15,368 nucleotides of DNA from Jaenimonas drosophilae (Eukaryota; Euglenozoa; Kinetoplastea; Trypanosomatida; Trypanosomatidae). The notes beneath the pieces were generated by a model that was not told where the DNA came from, did no database searches, and saw only the letters and a program-made list of their open reading frames with translations. The stretch is from positions 1 through 15,368 of the forward strand of contig JASAON010001343.1 in the NCBI GenBank assembly GCA_030849065.1, given 5' to 3'. The first letter of the stretch is position 1. Every line of letters starts with the position of its first letter. Below are positions 7,695 through 15,368 of this stretch, piece by piece. The position numbers and the translations under genes are program-made.

Positions 7695-9323
7695 ATGCTG
7701 CTTCAATCCACACGACGGTTGTTCGCCACGGGTGTATGGCGGGCTGCTCAGGAGGCCGCACATTTTGACGTCTGCATCATTGGGGGTGGGCCTGGGGGCA
7801 TAGCAGCGGCACTGCGGGCGGTGAATTACAATAAATCCGTCTGCCTGATTGAGCAACATCGGCTAGGTGGGGCGGACTTGTGGAACGGTGCGCTTCAGTC
7901 TAAGACCTTGTGGCAGTACTCCCAGGAGGTCTTGCAACTGCGTGGCGCACAGGCTCAGCGGCTCTATGGGGAGGCAATCCCGATGGAAGTTGAGGAAACT
8001 GTGGCTGCCGCACGGTTGCGGGAGGTTAGTGAAACGCGTGAGGGACAAATTGCTGCCGCACTGGAGGCTACCAAAGTGCAGATTCTGTACGGTCAGGCTA
8101 CCTTCCTGCGGGATGGAGAAGTTCAGTGCGTGAATCGACGAAACAAGGAGTATGTACGTCTCTCAGCAGACTACTTCCTCATTGCTACTGGGAGCACGGC
8201 GCGGGAACACCCCTTTGTTGGGGTGGACGGGGATTTGGTAGTAACTTCTGACCACCTCATGCATCAACCCTTTCCCAAGAGCTTGGTTGTTGTGGGGGCA
8301 GGTGTTGTGGGCTGCGAGTTTGCTGGCATCTTTGCTGGACTCGGCAAAACGCAGGTCTCCATCATCGATAAGGCCTCACGTATCCTTCCCCGCGAGGATA
8401 GTGATATTGTCCGTCAGGTTGAGCAGCAGATGGAGCAGGCTGGAGTGAACATTCACCACGACACCTTCCTCTATGACATCCAGCCTTGGAAGGCGGACGA
8501 TGTGGAGGCAGGGGGCAAGGGTGATGAGAACCCCACTGCTCGCAAAAGCGGGGTCCAGTACACCATTATGAATCGACGAACTCAGGAGCTAACTACATAT
8601 CAGGTGGACCGAGCACTCATTGCTGTTGGCCGCAAGCCCAATTACAAAGGGTTGGGAATTGAAAATACCACCCTCAAGACCTACGATGGGCGTCTGGTGG
8701 TGGATGATTATGGTAGGTGCGTTAGCAGCGATAGAGTGTACGTTGTCGGAGATGCTTCTGGCGGACCGCAGCTCGTCAGCGTGGCGGAGGCGCAGGCAGA
8801 GATTGCCATTGACTGCATCTACGGAACGGGGATCCGCCGAAAGGTCTCGGAGCTTCCCGTCCCCAGCGTTGCCTTCCTCTCCACAGCCGTCGCAGCGACA
8901 GGACTGAACGAGGTGCAATGCCGTCAACAGAATATTGCCTACTACGCTGCCTCGATGGGCTTTGACCTCATCAGTCGCCCCGTTGCCGCCCTTCACACCG
9001 ACGGGATGGTGAAAATTCTCGTTTCGCACGATGCCGCCAAGACGATCTTGGGGGTTCGCGCGGTAGGGATGAATGCGAGCACCTTGGTGGACCTTGCTAC
9101 TCTAGCCATTGCCCGCGGGCAGTCCGTCTACGACCTTGTGAACCGTGTGGCCGCCTACCCCGCCGTCTCCCAGGCCTTCCAGGAGTGCTTGCGGGTACTC
9201 TTGGGCCAATCGCAGTTAAAGCCAGGCAATTTTGATCGTCTGCGACTGACGGAGTGGACCCCCGACCACTACGAACGCGGGGGCGCATATCAGTCGCAGC
9301 TACGCAAGCACCAACCGCAGTAG
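7695..9323 (+). CDS. Dihydrolipoamide-dehydrogenase-like flavoprotein lacking redox cysteines (copy 1)
   Basis: A 542-residue member of the two-dinucleotide-binding flavoprotein (pyridine nucleotide-disulfide oxidoreductase) family. The first 16 residues (MLLQSTRRLFATGVWR) look like a mitochondrial presequence. Intact parts: FAD-binding G30-x-G32-x-x-G35, ATGS at 164-167, NAD-binding G201-x-G203-x-x-G206-C-E with an Asp (D225) at the end of the next strand, favouring NAD(H), and the second FAD motif V-G-D ending at D353. The active-site segment is broken: in the C-x4-C position the residues are D61 and A66, and the catalytic His-Pro...Glu is Y488-P489...Q493. Classical lipoamide chemistry is therefore not expected. 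A charged insertion lies at about 264-285 relative to copy 2, and the C-terminus is extended. From memory, trypanosomatid databases list such genes as dihydrolipoamide dehydrogenase with point mutations. Several features recall soluble transhydrogenase SthA instead. Confidence 0.88.
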   Translation: MLLQSTRRLFATGVWRAAQEAAHFDVCIIGGGPGGIAAALRAVNYNKSVCLIEQHRLGGADLWNGALQSKTLWQYSQEVLQLRGAQAQRLYGEAIPMEVEETVAAARLREVSETREGQIAAALEATKVQILYGQATFLRDGEVQCVNRRNKEYVRLSADYFLIATGSTAREHPFVGVDGDLVVTSDHLMHQPFPKSLVVVGAGVVGCEFAGIFAGLGKTQVSIIDKASRILPREDSDIVRQVEQQMEQAGVNIHHDTFLYDIQPWKADDVEAGGKGDENPTARKSGVQYTIMNRRTQELTTYQVDRALIAVGRKPNYKGLGIENTTLKTYDGRLVVDDYGRCVSSDRVYVVGDASGGPQLVSVAEAQAEIAIDCIYGTGIRRKVSELPVPSVAFLSTAVAATGLNEVQCRQQNIAYYAASMGFDLISRPVAALHTDGMVKILVSHDAAKTILGVRAVGMNASTLVDLATLAIARGQSVYDLVNRVAAYPAVSQAFQECLRVLLGQSQLKPGNFDRLRLTEWTPDHYERGGAYQSQLRKHQPQ

Positions 9324-9997
9324 CTGCCTGGATGTCTTTGCGGAGGTATATATGGGTGGATGAACTTTCCATACGTATGCTGAAGTGAGTTGAATCCCGA
9401 TGGAATGACAGTGGTGAAGTTCCTCCACATGATGAATTTCCTTCTGTATATCTCCCTTCGACACGTTGTCTTCGTGTTCGTATGAGCGCGCCGCTCCTAA
9501 ATACTTCGGGTTTTTTTTTTCTGCGTGGCGTGGTGTGCCCCCGTTGTTGACTTCGGTCTTCATTGTGGTACACGATGGGTGCAGGGATGACACACTACGG
9601 GATTGTTTTCTATCCGTCGCTTCTTGGGACACCCCACCCTGTGTTCATGCTATCTACCCTTTGCTTACCTACTGCGAGCAGGCAGCTCCTCGTGCACACT
9701 CTTCATGTTTAGTTGCTATCTGCGGCACGTGATCCAGGGATTCCCCTACTGGCAGCAACTAAAGCTTTCCTCTCTCTCTCTCTCTCTCATTATCTCCACC
9801 ATTGTGCTGTTTTGGTGTTAGCTGGTGTTGATCGTATCTTGCTGGACGTGTGCGGGAGCCACATCATCACTGTTCTCTTTTCATTGGCACATCATTATCT
9901 CATCAATACAATATCACGGCGACCACCCCTACACCGAAACACAAATACAAGGGTTATATTCATTCAATAAAGTACACGCAAAACCACCAACTTGGCG
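9324..9997. other. Intergenic region between the two flavoprotein genes
   Basis: It contains the 3' UTR of copy 1, a run of ten T near 9512-9521, and the CT-repeat splice region of copy 2. No coding signal was seen on either strand. Confidence 0.5.
9765..9821 (+). promoter_or_regulatory. CT-repeat tract and trans-splice acceptor for flavoprotein 2
   Basis: A (TC)n tract at 9765-9788 precedes a TAG ending at 9821, the first AG after the tract. The predicted leader of about 176 bases has no ATG before 9998. Confidence 0.6.
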
Positions 9998-11581
9998 ATG
10001 CGACGCAGCTGGATTCATCATCACCTCCCCGCCGCGGTGCTTCGCCAGCCCAGCAAGTATCCTCGCTTTGATCTCTGCATCATCGGCGCTGGTCCGGCTG
10101 GGGTGGCGGCGGCGGTGCGGGCGGTGAACTTTGGCAAGCGTGTGTGCCTCATTGAGTCTGGGCGAGTGGGTGGTGCGGACTTGTGGGGAGGGACGGTGCC
10201 GTCGAAGACGTTGTGGGACATGGCCACCTCACTCAGCCGCATATCATCACCAGACATTTGTGGCCGGTTGATTGATCCTGCGCCGGTTCAGAAGCTCCTC
10301 CACTCGGTCGATCCACAGCGTATTCTTCGCACCCTACGCGAGGTGAGTGAGACGAGGGAGAAGGAGTATCTGGAGGTGATTCAGTCGTCGGGGGTGGAGT
10401 TGCTCCACGGCAAGGCAATCTTCGCCGGAGCAAATGAGGTGGATGTGCACCGAGAAGGTACGGGTGAGTATCATGTGGTGGAGGCAGACCACTTCATCAT
10501 CGCCACAGGAAGCCGACCACGGGAGCATCCGCTGCACCCCACCGACCACCGCCGCATCATCACCTCCGATGACATCTTTGAGCTCCCTCTTCCCTCGAGC
10601 ATGGTGATCCTTGGAGGGGGCCCGATGGGCTGTGAGTTTGCCTCAACCTACGCCAAGTTGGGGCGTACAAAGATTGCCCTCATTGACAAGGCAGCACGGA
10701 TTCTCTCCGCAGAGGATGAGGATGTGGCCCAGAGTGTTGAGGAGAATCTCTGTAGACGTGGAGTCACTATCCACCACGACTGTAGATTGATTGACTTGCA
10801 GGCAACGTCAACGGGGTGTGAGTATGCCATTCAGTCACGGGCTGGGGAGGATGCTCCTGTGGAGACTCATGAGGTGGAGTGTGCCCTTGTGGCCATTGGC
10901 CGAGAGCCCAACTACAATGGTTTGGGCCTGGAGAACACCGCGATGCGGGTACGTGATCACCACATTGAACTCGATGCCTTCAACCGCTGCATCCCCTACA
11001 ACCACATCTACTGCATCGGGGATGCCTCCATGTACCGTGGCCAGGTACACCTTGCCCAGGCCTCTGCTCGTGCTGCGGTGCAGCACATGTTTAGCTCCAC
11101 CAACAAGCCTACATTTCACTCCACAGAGCTCAAGAATGTGAGCTACGCCGTCTTCCTCGAGACGGAGGTGGCCTGCTTGGGTATGAACGAATCGCAGTGC
11201 CAGGCGGCGGGTCTAGCCTACTACGTTGCCAAGTATGACTACGCCTTCCTCTCACGTGCACTCATCATGGGTGATACGACGGGCTTCGTCAAGCTCATTG
11301 TCTCACGTGATCGTCAGAAGCGGGTTCTTGGGGTGCGAGCGGTTGGTACACACGCCGGGAGCGTCGTGGAGGTGGTGTCACTCGCCATCCGCCACGAGGA
11401 CTCCGTCTATTCCCTCCTCCACCTCAACGCCGCCTATCCATCAATGGTGGAGGGCTTGATTGAGTGTGCGCGGATGCTCGTTGGTCGTGGGTCGATGCAG
11501 GCCAACGTCACGGCTGGCATGACCATTCATGAGTGGTCCCCCGACACTGGGGTGGCCGTACCAACCACCCCGAAGCACTAA
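9998..11581 (+). CDS. Dihydrolipoamide-dehydrogenase-like flavoprotein lacking redox cysteines (copy 2)
   Basis: A 527-residue tandem paralogue of the preceding gene, sharing the fold throughout (by eye roughly two residues in five). Both carry GGADLW, LREVSETRE and an EW-S/T-PD motif near the C-terminus. FAD motif G30-x-G32-x-x-G35, ATGS at 169-172, NAD motif G206-x-G208-x-x-G211-C-E with D230 after it, and G-D at 341-342 are intact. The redox pair is replaced by D61 and T66. The catalytic His is Y480, followed by P481, while E485 is kept. The Thr at the second cysteine position, the preserved PSK, and YPSM before the C-terminal helix all resemble SthA-type transhydrogenases. The N-terminus (MRRSWIHHHLPAAVLRQ) is basic and probably a mitochondrial presequence. 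The ATG at 9998 is the first after the splice site. NAD(P)-linked electron transfer is the likeliest chemistry, but the substrate is unknown. Confidence 0.88.
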   Translation: MRRSWIHHHLPAAVLRQPSKYPRFDLCIIGAGPAGVAAAVRAVNFGKRVCLIESGRVGGADLWGGTVPSKTLWDMATSLSRISSPDICGRLIDPAPVQKLLHSVDPQRILRTLREVSETREKEYLEVIQSSGVELLHGKAIFAGANEVDVHREGTGEYHVVEADHFIIATGSRPREHPLHPTDHRRIITSDDIFELPLPSSMVILGGGPMGCEFASTYAKLGRTKIALIDKAARILSAEDEDVAQSVEENLCRRGVTIHHDCRLIDLQATSTGCEYAIQSRAGEDAPVETHEVECALVAIGREPNYNGLGLENTAMRVRDHHIELDAFNRCIPYNHIYCIGDASMYRGQVHLAQASARAAVQHMFSSTNKPTFHSTELKNVSYAVFLETEVACLGMNESQCQAAGLAYYVAKYDYAFLSRALIMGDTTGFVKLIVSRDRQKRVLGVRAVGTHAGSVVEVVSLAIRHEDSVYSLLHLNAAYPSMVEGLIECARMLVGRGSMQANVTAGMTIHEWSPDTGVAVPTTPKH

Positions 11582-12439
11582 CTTCCCCTCCCTCCTCTCT
11601 CTCTGTCTCAAATCCGTCCATCGCTGCTCGCTCTGCGCTGGCTGTGTGGCAGCTGCATCAGCCATGGTGATAATGCGGGTGTGGTTGAGCAGCAGCTGCA
11701 TCATCGTTCATGTTGCGTGTTCATGTTGTTTGTTTTCTTCTTTTTTATACGTTTATACGCCTATTGCTTCGGTATGTGTGCGTGCTTGTTCTCTGTCCAT
11801 CATATGACGGTGATGATGATGATGGGCCACGTGGCGTGTGTTTGTGGGGATGCGTGTGCGTGCAGCTCGCTACACGATATGATTTCTGCGCCACACCCTG
11901 ACACCCCCTTCCCTTTCTCCCCGCCATGGGTGGTTGGATTTTTGGAGGAGGTGGGCCAATGGGTAGCTGTGTCCTCTCTTTGGCGTGGATCCTTCCATGG
12001 CCGCAGCCACCTCTCCTACACTTCCTGTCTCAACATGCAAAATGCACGGACTTGCGGAGGCATCAACTAGGATGATTCGCAATGACGATGCCGATGGGAT
12101 TGAGAGAAGAACTCCCATTTCTCTGCTTTATGTGATTGATGCGCCGCTGTTGGAGTCGTAGTAGTGCACATACACACTGACACACATGCACACACGCAAA
12201 CTTCTGTTCCATATCCGCAATACTCCCTTCACTTTGTGGTGGCAGGCTTTCCCACTCTACTGCAGGCTTGCTCCATAAGACAGGAGGCGTAAATAAGTTC
12301 GTGTGTAGTGCATCAAAACCCACACACCAAGTTCATTTGTCGTGAAGATGGACCAAAATGCTCTATTATTTTTCTTCTGCATATTTGTCAGTAGGATAGA
12401 TCGTAGTTTCACCGTCACTTCCCCCAACTTAGACTCGTC

Positions 12440-12469
12440 CACACACGCACACACACACACACACACACA
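12440..12469. repeat. CA dinucleotide microsatellite
   Basis: About 15 CA units, interrupted once by CG, in the leader-proximal spacer before the phosphatase gene. CA and GT repeats are common in trypanosomatid spacers. Confidence 0.9.
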
Positions 12470-12684
12470 ATCATACTAACCAAACAACAGGAGGAGTTTC
12501 TCTTGTGTGCGTGAGCTCAGTGTGTACACGTACGTCCCCCACCTCTCACGATCACCTACGCGCGTCGGTGTGTCTGAGGAGATAACGTATGAGTATCTCC
12601 ACCACCACACAACCTCGATCAACTTTCTATCCGTAGACGCCGATCACCATCTTGTGGTGTGTGCTCGTAGCTTTCTTTGATCGA

Positions 12685-12747
12685 TCCTCATCTTCCTCAT
12701 CATCATTCGCTTGCATATATAACAAACATAACTAACCAAACAATCAG
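12685..12747 (+). promoter_or_regulatory. Polypyrimidine tract and trans-splice acceptor for the PP1 gene
   Basis: A CT-rich tract (12685-12712) is followed by an AG at 12746-12747 with no AG in between. This would leave a leader of only 16 bases before ATG 12764. An upstream AG at 12669-12670 has a poorer tract. Confidence 0.5.
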
Positions 12748-12763
12748 GCCGCAGACGAACGAC

Positions 12764-13990
12764 ATGGAAGGGGACCGTGCATCTCCACCACCCTGCAGCA
12801 GCATGGCTTTGGATCTCGATCAGCTCATCCGCAAGTTGCTTCTCTGCCCCCAACACAATAGTACTGCCAATCTCCACAACAGCCACGCCGGCATCAATCA
12901 TCATCCACTCCAGCAACCACCATCGGTCTCGGCACCCTTTGCCCGCCAGTCACGTCGCCAGGCATTTGAACAGAGCCGACTAGAAAACCGCGGTCTCGCA
13001 GCCGAGGCCGCCCATGGCGGGGCAGCCAGCACAGCATCTACAGTGGGTGGTGGCACACGATCCCCGCCATCGACGGAGAAGAAGGGACGACGCAGTAAAT
13101 CACCGTCCATTGGAGGCAGCAGCAGCTCCACCCTCGCCCCCTACCCCACACACATGACGGAGGAGGAGGTCTATGAGCTTGTGCTCCGCAGCCGGCAGGT
13201 GTTCATGTCGCAGCCCATGCTGATTGAGATGGAGGCACCGGTGCAGATTTGTGGGGATATCCACGGTCAATACCACGACCTCCTCCGCTTGTTCGAGCTA
13301 GGTGGGTACCCACCCGAACGCAACTACCTGTTTCTGGGTGATTATGTGGATCGTGGAGATCAATCCATTGAATCGGTGTGCCTCCTGCTGGCCTACAAGG
13401 TCCGCTTCCCAGACAACGTCTTCTTGCTTCGTGGCAACCACGAAACGAGCAGCATCAACCGCATTTACGGTTTCTTTGATGAGTGCAAACGTCGATATAG
13501 CATCAAGCTGTGGAAGTGCTTCACCGACACCTTTAATTGTATGCCCGTGGCGGCGCTGGTGGGGGAGCGCGTGCTCTGCATGCACGGCGGACTGAGCCCG
13601 GAGCTGCGTAGTTTGGAGCAGATGCGCTTGATTCTTCGCCCAACGGATGTGCCCGACACGGGTCTTGTGTGCGACTTGCTGTGGGCTGACCCAGGAGAGG
13701 CTGGGGCTACTGGGTGGGGTATGAATGATCGTGGGGTGTCGTGGACCTTTGGCGGGGATGTGGTGTGCGCCATCACGGAGCTTCTGGACTTGGATCTCAT
13801 TTGCCGCGCACATCAGGTGGTGGAAGCAGGCTACCAGTTCTACGCTGATCGACGCCTCATCACTGTCTTCTCCGCGCCAAACTACTGCGGTGAGTTCAAC
13901 AACGCCGGGGCGATGCTATCTGTGGATGCAAACATGCGTTGCAGCGTTCAGCAGGTGACACCGAGCTACGACGTCAACGTCTTTTGTTGA
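12764..13990 (+). CDS. PP1-type serine/threonine protein phosphatase catalytic subunit with internal insertion
   Basis: A 408-residue metallophosphatase of the PPP family, closest to PP1: the [28 protein letters not shown] and SAPNYCGEF blocks are typical of PP1. Predicted metal and catalytic residues are all present: D165 and H167 in GDIHG, D193 in GDYVDRG, N225 and H226 in RGNHE, H274 in HGG and H350 in RAHQ. The protein is about 80 residues longer than human PP1. Residues 15-27 ([13 protein letters not shown]) match the first PP1 helix, and the fold resumes at 131 (MTEEEV). So the extra 90-100 residues, rich in Ser, Gly, Pro, His and Arg, form an insertion after the first helix rather than a simple N-terminal extension. 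Small substitutions occur near the active site (T228 after NHE; N for Asp in CGEFN). The frame extends upstream only through a TTG, so ATG 12764 is the start. Confidence 0.93.
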   Translation: MEGDRASPPPCSSMALDLDQLIRKLLLCPQHNSTANLHNSHAGINHHPLQQPPSVSAPFARQSRRQAFEQSRLENRGLAAEAAHGGAASTASTVGGGTRSPPSTEKKGRRSKSPSIGGSSSSTLAPYPTHMTEEEVYELVLRSRQVFMSQPMLIEMEAPVQICGDIHGQYHDLLRLFELGGYPPERNYLFLGDYVDRGDQSIESVCLLLAYKVRFPDNVFLLRGNHETSSINRIYGFFDECKRRYSIKLWKCFTDTFNCMPVAALVGERVLCMHGGLSPELRSLEQMRLILRPTDVPDTGLVCDLLWADPGEAGATGWGMNDRGVSWTFGGDVVCAITELLDLDLICRAHQVVEAGYQFYADRRLITVFSAPNYCGEFNNAGAMLSVDANMRCSVQQVTPSYDVNVFC

Positions 13991-14530
13991 TGTTTCATGC
14001 GAGAGTAGGAGGCATAGTCTCGTGAACTACGAGAGAGGCTTCCTGTTATTGTACCCACAATATGACGTAGGTAGGAACACATCATCAATTCATTGAGCTC
14101 TCCGACTACCTCTGCGTTCATGACGTGTTTTAGTGCTTCGGCAGATTGATCAACATGCGTTGTTGATGCTCAACCACTTTCTCACTACCTCATTTCGCTG
14201 CGTTTCGTAGACAGCTTTCCTACGCACGTGGTGGATGGGGAGATGCACCGCGCGTGGAGTGCTCTACATGTGTACTGTGAGATTGATGGTCCACCCACTC
14301 CCCCCTAACAACACCATAAGTTTGACTGCAGAAGCACGTGAACGTGGCTACCGTGGATCGAATGTGGATGAATTCTGCGTGCGTCACTGCGATGAATGAA
14401 GTCAAGCTGCCACATCTTTTCCATGTACGATGCATGACCAAATGCTCTACCACAACGTTGACCAGTTCTACTTCTCTTCTATACCCATCATCTTCTGCAT
14501 GTGTTCTACCGTAGTATAGTAAGGATAGTT

Positions 14531-14566
14531 GTGTTAGCGAGCGTAGCTTAGCTCGCTAGCTTACAC
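14531..14566. repeat. Inverted repeat with hairpin potential
   Basis: AGCGAGC (14536-14542) pairs with GCTCGCT (14551-14557) around an 8-base loop. The stem extends by T14535-A14558 and then, after a 4-base bulge, by GTGT (14531-14534) with ACAC (14563-14566). It lies in the untranscribed or 3' UTR spacer, and its role is unknown. Confidence 0.7.
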
Positions 14567-14660
14567 ACCCAACAAGGAAGCAGGGCCGCGGATCTTCCCT
14601 GCCATCTTTCCCTGAACTCAGCTAGAACATCCCTTGTATTTCTCTTTTTTTGTGTACACT

Positions 14661-14676
14661 TGTGTGTGTGTGTGTG
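14661..14676. repeat. GT dinucleotide microsatellite
   Basis: Eight TG units directly after a T-rich tract (14640-14651) in the spacer upstream of RPB1. Confidence 0.85.
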
Positions 14677-14744
14677 ACTTCACTGCGTGTTGCTTGACGG
14701 TGTACACGTGAAGGGTAGGGCCTTCACTTGATTGGTCATCAAAA

Positions 14745-14775
14745 CCTTTCCATTTTCATCTGTCAAACACAACAG
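14745..14775 (+). promoter_or_regulatory. Candidate trans-splice acceptor for RPB1
   Basis: A pyrimidine tract (14745-14763) precedes an AG at 14774-14775, which would give a 14-base leader before ATG 14790. An alternative is the T-rich tract at 14637-14651 with an AG at 14712-14713. Confidence 0.45.
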
Positions 14776-14789
14776 CTACTACATCCACC

Positions 14790-15368
14790 ATGTCTGGAGG
14801 AGCTCCACTGCCGGCATCGATGATGCCTCTTCAGAAGATTGATGAGGTGCGCTTTGAGATATTCAAGGAGAAGCAAATCAAAAACTACGCCGTCTGTGCC
14901 ATTGAGTCCGCCATGTCCTTCTCCAACGGCGTGGCGGTACGTGGTGGCATCAATGACCTTCGCATGGGCAGCACCGACTATGATGTGGATTGCGAGACCT
15001 GCGGGCTGCGTCATCCGGAGTGTCCTGGCCACTTTGGTTATGTTGAGCTTGCCGAGCCACTCTTCAACATTGGCGTGTTTGATTTGGTTCTCACCGCACT
15101 CAAGTGCGTGTGCAAGGAGTGTGGGTCCATCCTCTTTGATCGTGATAGCCCTGTGGAGATGAAGCGCCTGTCTGGATTGTCGGGCATCAATCGTCTTCGT
15201 ATGGCTGCGCGCATGTCAGGAATGATGTGCAAGCATGGTTGCCAAGCGAAACAACCGCGTATTGGGCGCTTCGTGGGCATCTATCCGGGCCTGCAGGTGA
15301 AGGCCACCTTGGAGGAGCAGGATGTGGTCTGGCACGCCGACACGGTGCTGCAGGTGTTGAACCGAGTG
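14790..15368 (+). CDS. RPB1: RNA polymerase II largest subunit RPB1, N-terminal part, cut by the window end
   Basis: The first 193 codons of an open frame that runs off the window. The product is the clamp-core N-terminus of the largest subunit of a nuclear RNA polymerase, which makes mRNA precursors in the nucleus. The first zinc site is C68-x2-C71-x6-C78-x2-H81 within CETCGLRHPECPGHFG, followed by VELAEPLFNIG, the diagnostic block of the family. A second zinc site is C108, C111, C147 and C151, followed by QPRIGR, which matches the QPRIRR/QPTIRK block of human and yeast RPB1. The start MSGGAPLP and these matches favour RPB1 over the Pol I or Pol III homologues. The loop between the last two zinc cysteines is only three residues, far shorter than in yeast or human. 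Catalytic and CTD regions lie outside the window. The spacer upstream is about 800 bases. Confidence 0.9.
   Translation, partial: MSGGAPLPASMMPLQKIDEVRFEIFKEKQIKNYAVCAIESAMSFSNGVAVRGGINDLRMGSTDYDVDCETCGLRHPECPGHFGYVELAEPLFNIGVFDLVLTALKCVCKECGSILFDRDSPVEMKRLSGLSGINRLRMAARMSGMMCKHGCQAKQPRIGRFVGIYPGLQVKATLEEQDVVWHADTVLQVLNRV

Larger units (their letters stand above)
11582..12763. other. Long intergenic region between flavoprotein 2 and the phosphatase
   Basis: About 1.2 kb with no supportable gene. Several open frames of 60-130 codons have low-complexity, Cys/His/Met-rich translations typical of untranslated DNA. It contains CT-rich stretches just after the stop, a CA microsatellite and the phosphatase splice region. 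No RNA gene was recognised. Confidence 0.5.
13991..14789. other. Intergenic region between PP1 and RPB1
   Basis: About 800 bases with no gene signal on either strand. It includes a small hairpin just after the PP1 stop (TCTCGT at 14018-14023 pairing with ACGAGA at 14029-14034), a larger inverted repeat near 14531-14566, a GT repeat and splice signals for the next gene. Confidence 0.5.

Noticed and set aside
8589..9029. 146-codon minus frame inside flavoprotein 1
   Set aside because: It is a shadow of the well-supported gene on the other strand.
11681..12070. 129-codon + frame after flavoprotein 2
   Set aside because: The start is rich in Cys, Phe, Met and His with runs such as MMMM, there is no recognisable domain, and it lies in a probable 3' UTR.
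12440..12469. CA repeat considered as a functional promoter element
   Set aside because: It is an ordinary microsatellite in a spacer, with no evidence beyond composition.
12677..12763. Extended PP1 start at a TTG codon
   Set aside because: Eukaryotic starts are normally ATG, and the predicted splice site at 12747 lies inside this extension.
13298..13813. 171-codon minus frame inside the PP1 gene
   Set aside because: It is a shadow of the phosphatase coding frame, which has all catalytic motifs.
14340..14370. A tRNA-like B-box resemblance (GGATCGAAT)
   Set aside because: It differs from the GGTTCGAATCC consensus and no matching A box or cloverleaf stems were found nearby.

Overview
The window looks like nuclear DNA of a trypanosomatid (kinetoplastid) protist. 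Every recognisable gene is intronless and lies on the + strand, with long T-rich or CT-rich spacers between genes. Most starts have a polypyrimidine tract followed by an AG, as expected for spliced-leader trans-splicing. The gene order (two tandem dihydrolipoamide-dehydrogenase-like flavoproteins, a PP1-type phosphatase, then the RNA polymerase II largest subunit) matches what I remember from Trypanosoma and Leishmania genomes; I could not check this. The genus cannot be decided from the sequence.

Layout. Positions 1-3273 hold no confident gene. Within them, 1-1400 is T-rich on the minus strand and contains one coding-like minus-strand frame (1055-1351). A C/A-rich stretch with almost no G (about 2140-2370) flips abruptly into a G-rich tandem array of nine units (about 2424-3014). 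From 3274 onward everything reads rightwards: a short BAP31-like ER membrane protein with a KKEE tail (3274-3723), a 995-residue PPR-like helical-repeat protein (3928-6915), two paralogous FAD/NAD flavoproteins that lack the redox cysteines (7695-9323 and 9998-11581), a PP1-family phosphatase with an internal low-complexity insertion (12764-13990), and the 5' end of RPB1 (14790 to the window edge).

Interpretation. The genes probably form the start of one rightward polycistronic unit. The strand asymmetry and G-run array at its upstream end suggest a divergent strand-switch and Pol II transcription start region; this is inference. The genes do not form a single pathway, as is normal for trypanosomatid polycistrons. 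The two flavoproteins, however, are clearly an old tandem duplication. Several catalytic positions and motifs resemble soluble pyridine nucleotide transhydrogenase (SthA) more than a lipoamide dehydrogenase, so the usual 'dihydrolipoamide dehydrogenase' label is probably misleading.
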